Shown: piece by piece, positions 62,273 through 64,000 of the stretch | Numbering within the stretch: position 1 is the first letter of the stretch | Layout: each line of letters starts with the position of its first letter | Source of the DNA: Buchnera aphidicola (Thelaxes suberi) | GTDB taxonomy: Bacteria; Pseudomonadota; Gammaproteobacteria; Enterobacterales; Enterobacteriaceae | Reading direction: 5' to 3' | Assembly: GCF_964059005.1 (NCBI RefSeq) | Contig: NZ_OZ060389.1 | Span: 446,226 to 510,225 of the forward strand | Length of the DNA: 64,000 nucleotides | The notes under the pieces: model-generated | Database searches by the model: none | The model's input: only the letters and a program-made list of their open reading frames with translations | Told to the model about the DNA's origin: nothing | Translations under genes and position numbers: made by a program

Positions 62273-63712
62273 TTAATTAACAAAATAAGAATATTCTAAT
62301 TTTGGAGGAGCGTTTTTTGAAACAACTACACTAGTACGCACACCAAAAAATGCTTTAGTATGTTTATCTTGTAATGATCCATTTTTTTGTAAAATTGCTG
62401 TATTAACACCAACAATCTTAATTGTATTAGCATCTATTACATCTATTTTGTAATGAAACGAAGGAAACAAAGGTGTACAATCTAATAACTGAGGATGATC
62501 TGAAAACAAACTTAAATATGCATTATTAAATAAATTATCATTAGCATATAAAGAAACTAATTGTTGTAAATCAAAATCAGGGATTGCATTTGTAAAATCT
62601 TTAGTAAAATTCTGCATTGTTGCAGAAGACATATCTTTTCCGTTAATTTGAAAATATGCGTTTTCAAAATTACTTAAAAATCCATCGTGCAATTGCATAG
62701 TTTTATTTAATAATTGAAAAGTACTTGCATATTTTTTAGCAAGACTCGCAACATCTTTGGAATTATTAACGTAAGGTAACTGGTTCCATATAATCGCATC
62801 ATTGGAACTACCAAAAGCAGTATTATCACCGTTAAAATTATCAATGTTTTGGTTAATGTATTTTAAAAATTCTCTGCGTGCATCAAATTGATTATTGAAA
62901 TAATTTTTTTCAGCAGCTTCTCTTAAAGAAGGATGCATTTGAGGGTTATACTGTTTAGTTAATTCACTTACCGATTGTTTTAAAAGATACAAAATCCTAA
63001 TTGGGACCATACCTGTTTTAAACAAATACATTATTGGAAAAATATGATCACTATCTATTGATTTTTTTACAACATTATTAAATATTTCACTAAAAGAATT
63101 CGACATCGCAGATAAAAACTTAGATGATAATAAATCATCATCTTTGTTAATAGATGGATGTAACAATGGCAACGATTGTTTTTTCAAAAATTCATCAGTT
63201 TTAAAATGAGTTAATTCAAAATCTAAAAAAAATTTACTTTTTAATTCGTTAGTGAATTCATCAAGGTTATAACTATCATTTTCATTTTTGTTTCGTTGTA
63301 ATGAATGTAATATACCTGGTAAATCCCATTTATAATGCCTTGCTTTTTCTAATTGTTTAATTTTTAATGGATAATCAGGAATTGACAAATTAATAGGAGG
63401 TGCAGGCGGCGTTTCTGGCAATAATTTTCCTTGATTATTATAATTTAATTCTGGTTCGAATTTATTAGTATCTATTTTATAATCAACATCAGGTATTTTA
63501 CCAGAATAAATAAACGATTTTTCTTCTGGAAATATAGTTATAATTGCACTTGGACTTGGATTTTTAATACCATCTTTTGTGTATTCTGGAGGATTATTTG
63601 TATTTTTAAATGTTCCAGGTGGAGTCATCATTGCAAAATCATAATATGTTTTGGGTAAATTATTTTTATCTAAAATTAAAGTAGTACCTGGTGATGGAGT
63701 GAATGATGTCAT
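62273..63712 (-). CDS. Orphan 479-residue protein, function unknown
   Basis: I recognise no family. The N-terminal third (1-125) is rich in Pro, Asn and Thr (TPSPGTTLILDKNNLPKTYY, then a PETPPAPP segment) and looks extended. From about 127 to 400 it appears mostly helical, with Asn/Leu/Phe-rich stretches (FLSAMSNSFSEIFNNVVKKS); the last 80 residues look like beta strands ending with PPKLEYSYFVN. No signal peptide, membrane helix, Cys pair or nucleotide motif. GAGGA lies ten bases upstream of the ATG, and a terminator follows. Codons are somewhat less A+T-rich than those of its neighbours. Buchnera genomes carry a few lineage-specific orphans (yba genes); this may be one, but I cannot confirm which. 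Confidence 0.85.
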   Translation of the reverse strand: MTSFTPSPGTTLILDKNNLPKTYYDFAMMTPPGTFKNTNNPPEYTKDGIKNPSPSAIITIFPEEKSFIYSGKIPDVDYKIDTNKFEPELNYNNQGKLLPETPPAPPINLSIPDYPLKIKQLEKARHYKWDLPGILHSLQRNKNENDSYNLDEFTNELKSKFFLDFELTHFKTDEFLKKQSLPLLHPSINKDDDLLSSKFLSAMSNSFSEIFNNVVKKSIDSDHIFPIMYLFKTGMVPIRILYLLKQSVSELTKQYNPQMHPSLREAAEKNYFNNQFDARREFLKYINQNIDNFNGDNTAFGSSNDAIIWNQLPYVNNSKDVASLAKKYASTFQLLNKTMQLHDGFLSNFENAYFQINGKDMSSATMQNFTKDFTNAIPDFDLQQLVSLYANDNLFNNAYLSLFSDHPQLLDCTPLFPSFHYKIDVIDANTIKIVGVNTAILQKNGSLQDKHTKAFFGVRTSVVVSKNAPPKLEYSYFVN

Positions 63713-64000
63713 ATTAATTAAGTCCTCATTTTTTTTCCATTTTGTTTCTTAATCTACTATATTAAAAACTTAAATTTTTATTATATATTTATATTTAAAA
63801 GTTTAATATTAAGTAATTATTATATATTTAAGTTAGAATAAACGTTCTTTAAAAAAGATATTTTTGTTTAATCAATTTTATAATTAAAATATACAATTAA
63901 CTATAAATATGATTGTAGTATTTTATACTTTTTTTTTATTTGATTGCAATCAATAATTATAAATTTATTTATTGTACTGTCAGCATTACAAAAATGTTTT
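63713..64000. other. Upstream region of the orphan gene
   Basis: 288 bp of A+T-rich DNA to the end of the window. It holds the perfect 14-bp palindrome TTGATTGCAATCAA at 63940-63953. No gene or clear promoter is recognisable, and the neighbour beyond the window is unknown. Confidence 0.45.

Overview
This window is almost certainly a chromosomal segment of Buchnera aphidicola, the obligate nutritional endosymbiont of aphids, or a very close gammaproteobacterial relative. The sequence is extremely A+T rich, and the proteins are full of Lys, Asn and Ile. Almost every gene is a recognisable, slightly shortened orthologue of an Escherichia coli gene, in E. coli-like blocks from which the intervening genes have been deleted. 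There are no insertion sequences, phages, integrases or CRISPR arrays. The gene order (def-fmt, alpha/spc/S10/str ribosomal operons, tusBCD, argD, trpS-rpe-aroB-aroK, deoD-deoB, prfC, nfuA, ssb, dnaB, gshB, mutY, purA, hflC, miaA, mtlDA, pgi, orn, hslVU, fpr) is, as I recall it, that of published Buchnera genomes.

Layout. 276-1752: protein maturation and initiation (def, fmt). 1932-20270, minus strand: one long informational block holding the alpha, spc, S10 and str operons in canonical order (31 ribosomal-protein, secY, rpoA, fusA and tufA genes), continued upstream by tusDCB for tRNA 2-thiouridine synthesis. 21688-28043: argD (Arg/Lys synthesis), the transporter gene tsgA, trpS, rpe, aroB and aroK, so this stretch feeds essential amino acid provisioning of the host. 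28257-34435: tRNA-Ser, deoD/deoB, prfC, nfuA, bioH, ssb. 34783-45254: dusA, dnaB, gshB, ruvX, yggS, hemW, mutY, yggX, sbcB, tRNA-Asn and tRNA-Ile2. 45314-52338: dut, cysQ, rplI-rpsR-rpsF, purA, an eroding hflC/hflK pair and miaA. 52593-57481: mtlD, mtlA and pgi, a complete route from imported mannitol to glycolysis. 57808-62022: orn, tRNA-Gly, rpmE, hslV-hslU, fpr. 62273-63712: a 479-residue orphan with no family that I recognise.

The most informative points are signs of ongoing genome erosion and of coping with it. The trpS gene is out of frame at a 13-A homopolymer immediately upstream of its nucleotide-binding motif. hflK survives only as its N-terminal 76 codons, and hflC lacks the usual C-terminal part. 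A degraded trmB may lie upstream of mutY. priB is gone from between rpsF and rpsR. hslV must start at a GTG for its catalytic threonine to be exposed. Convergent gene ends often carry long A+T-rich hairpins. The orphan next to fpr is the best candidate for undescribed biology: it is full length, has a good ribosome binding site and its own terminator, and resembles no enzyme family known to me.

Limits: all identities come from reading translated sequences against remembered families. No alignments or searches were run, and promoter calls in such A+T-rich DNA are weak.
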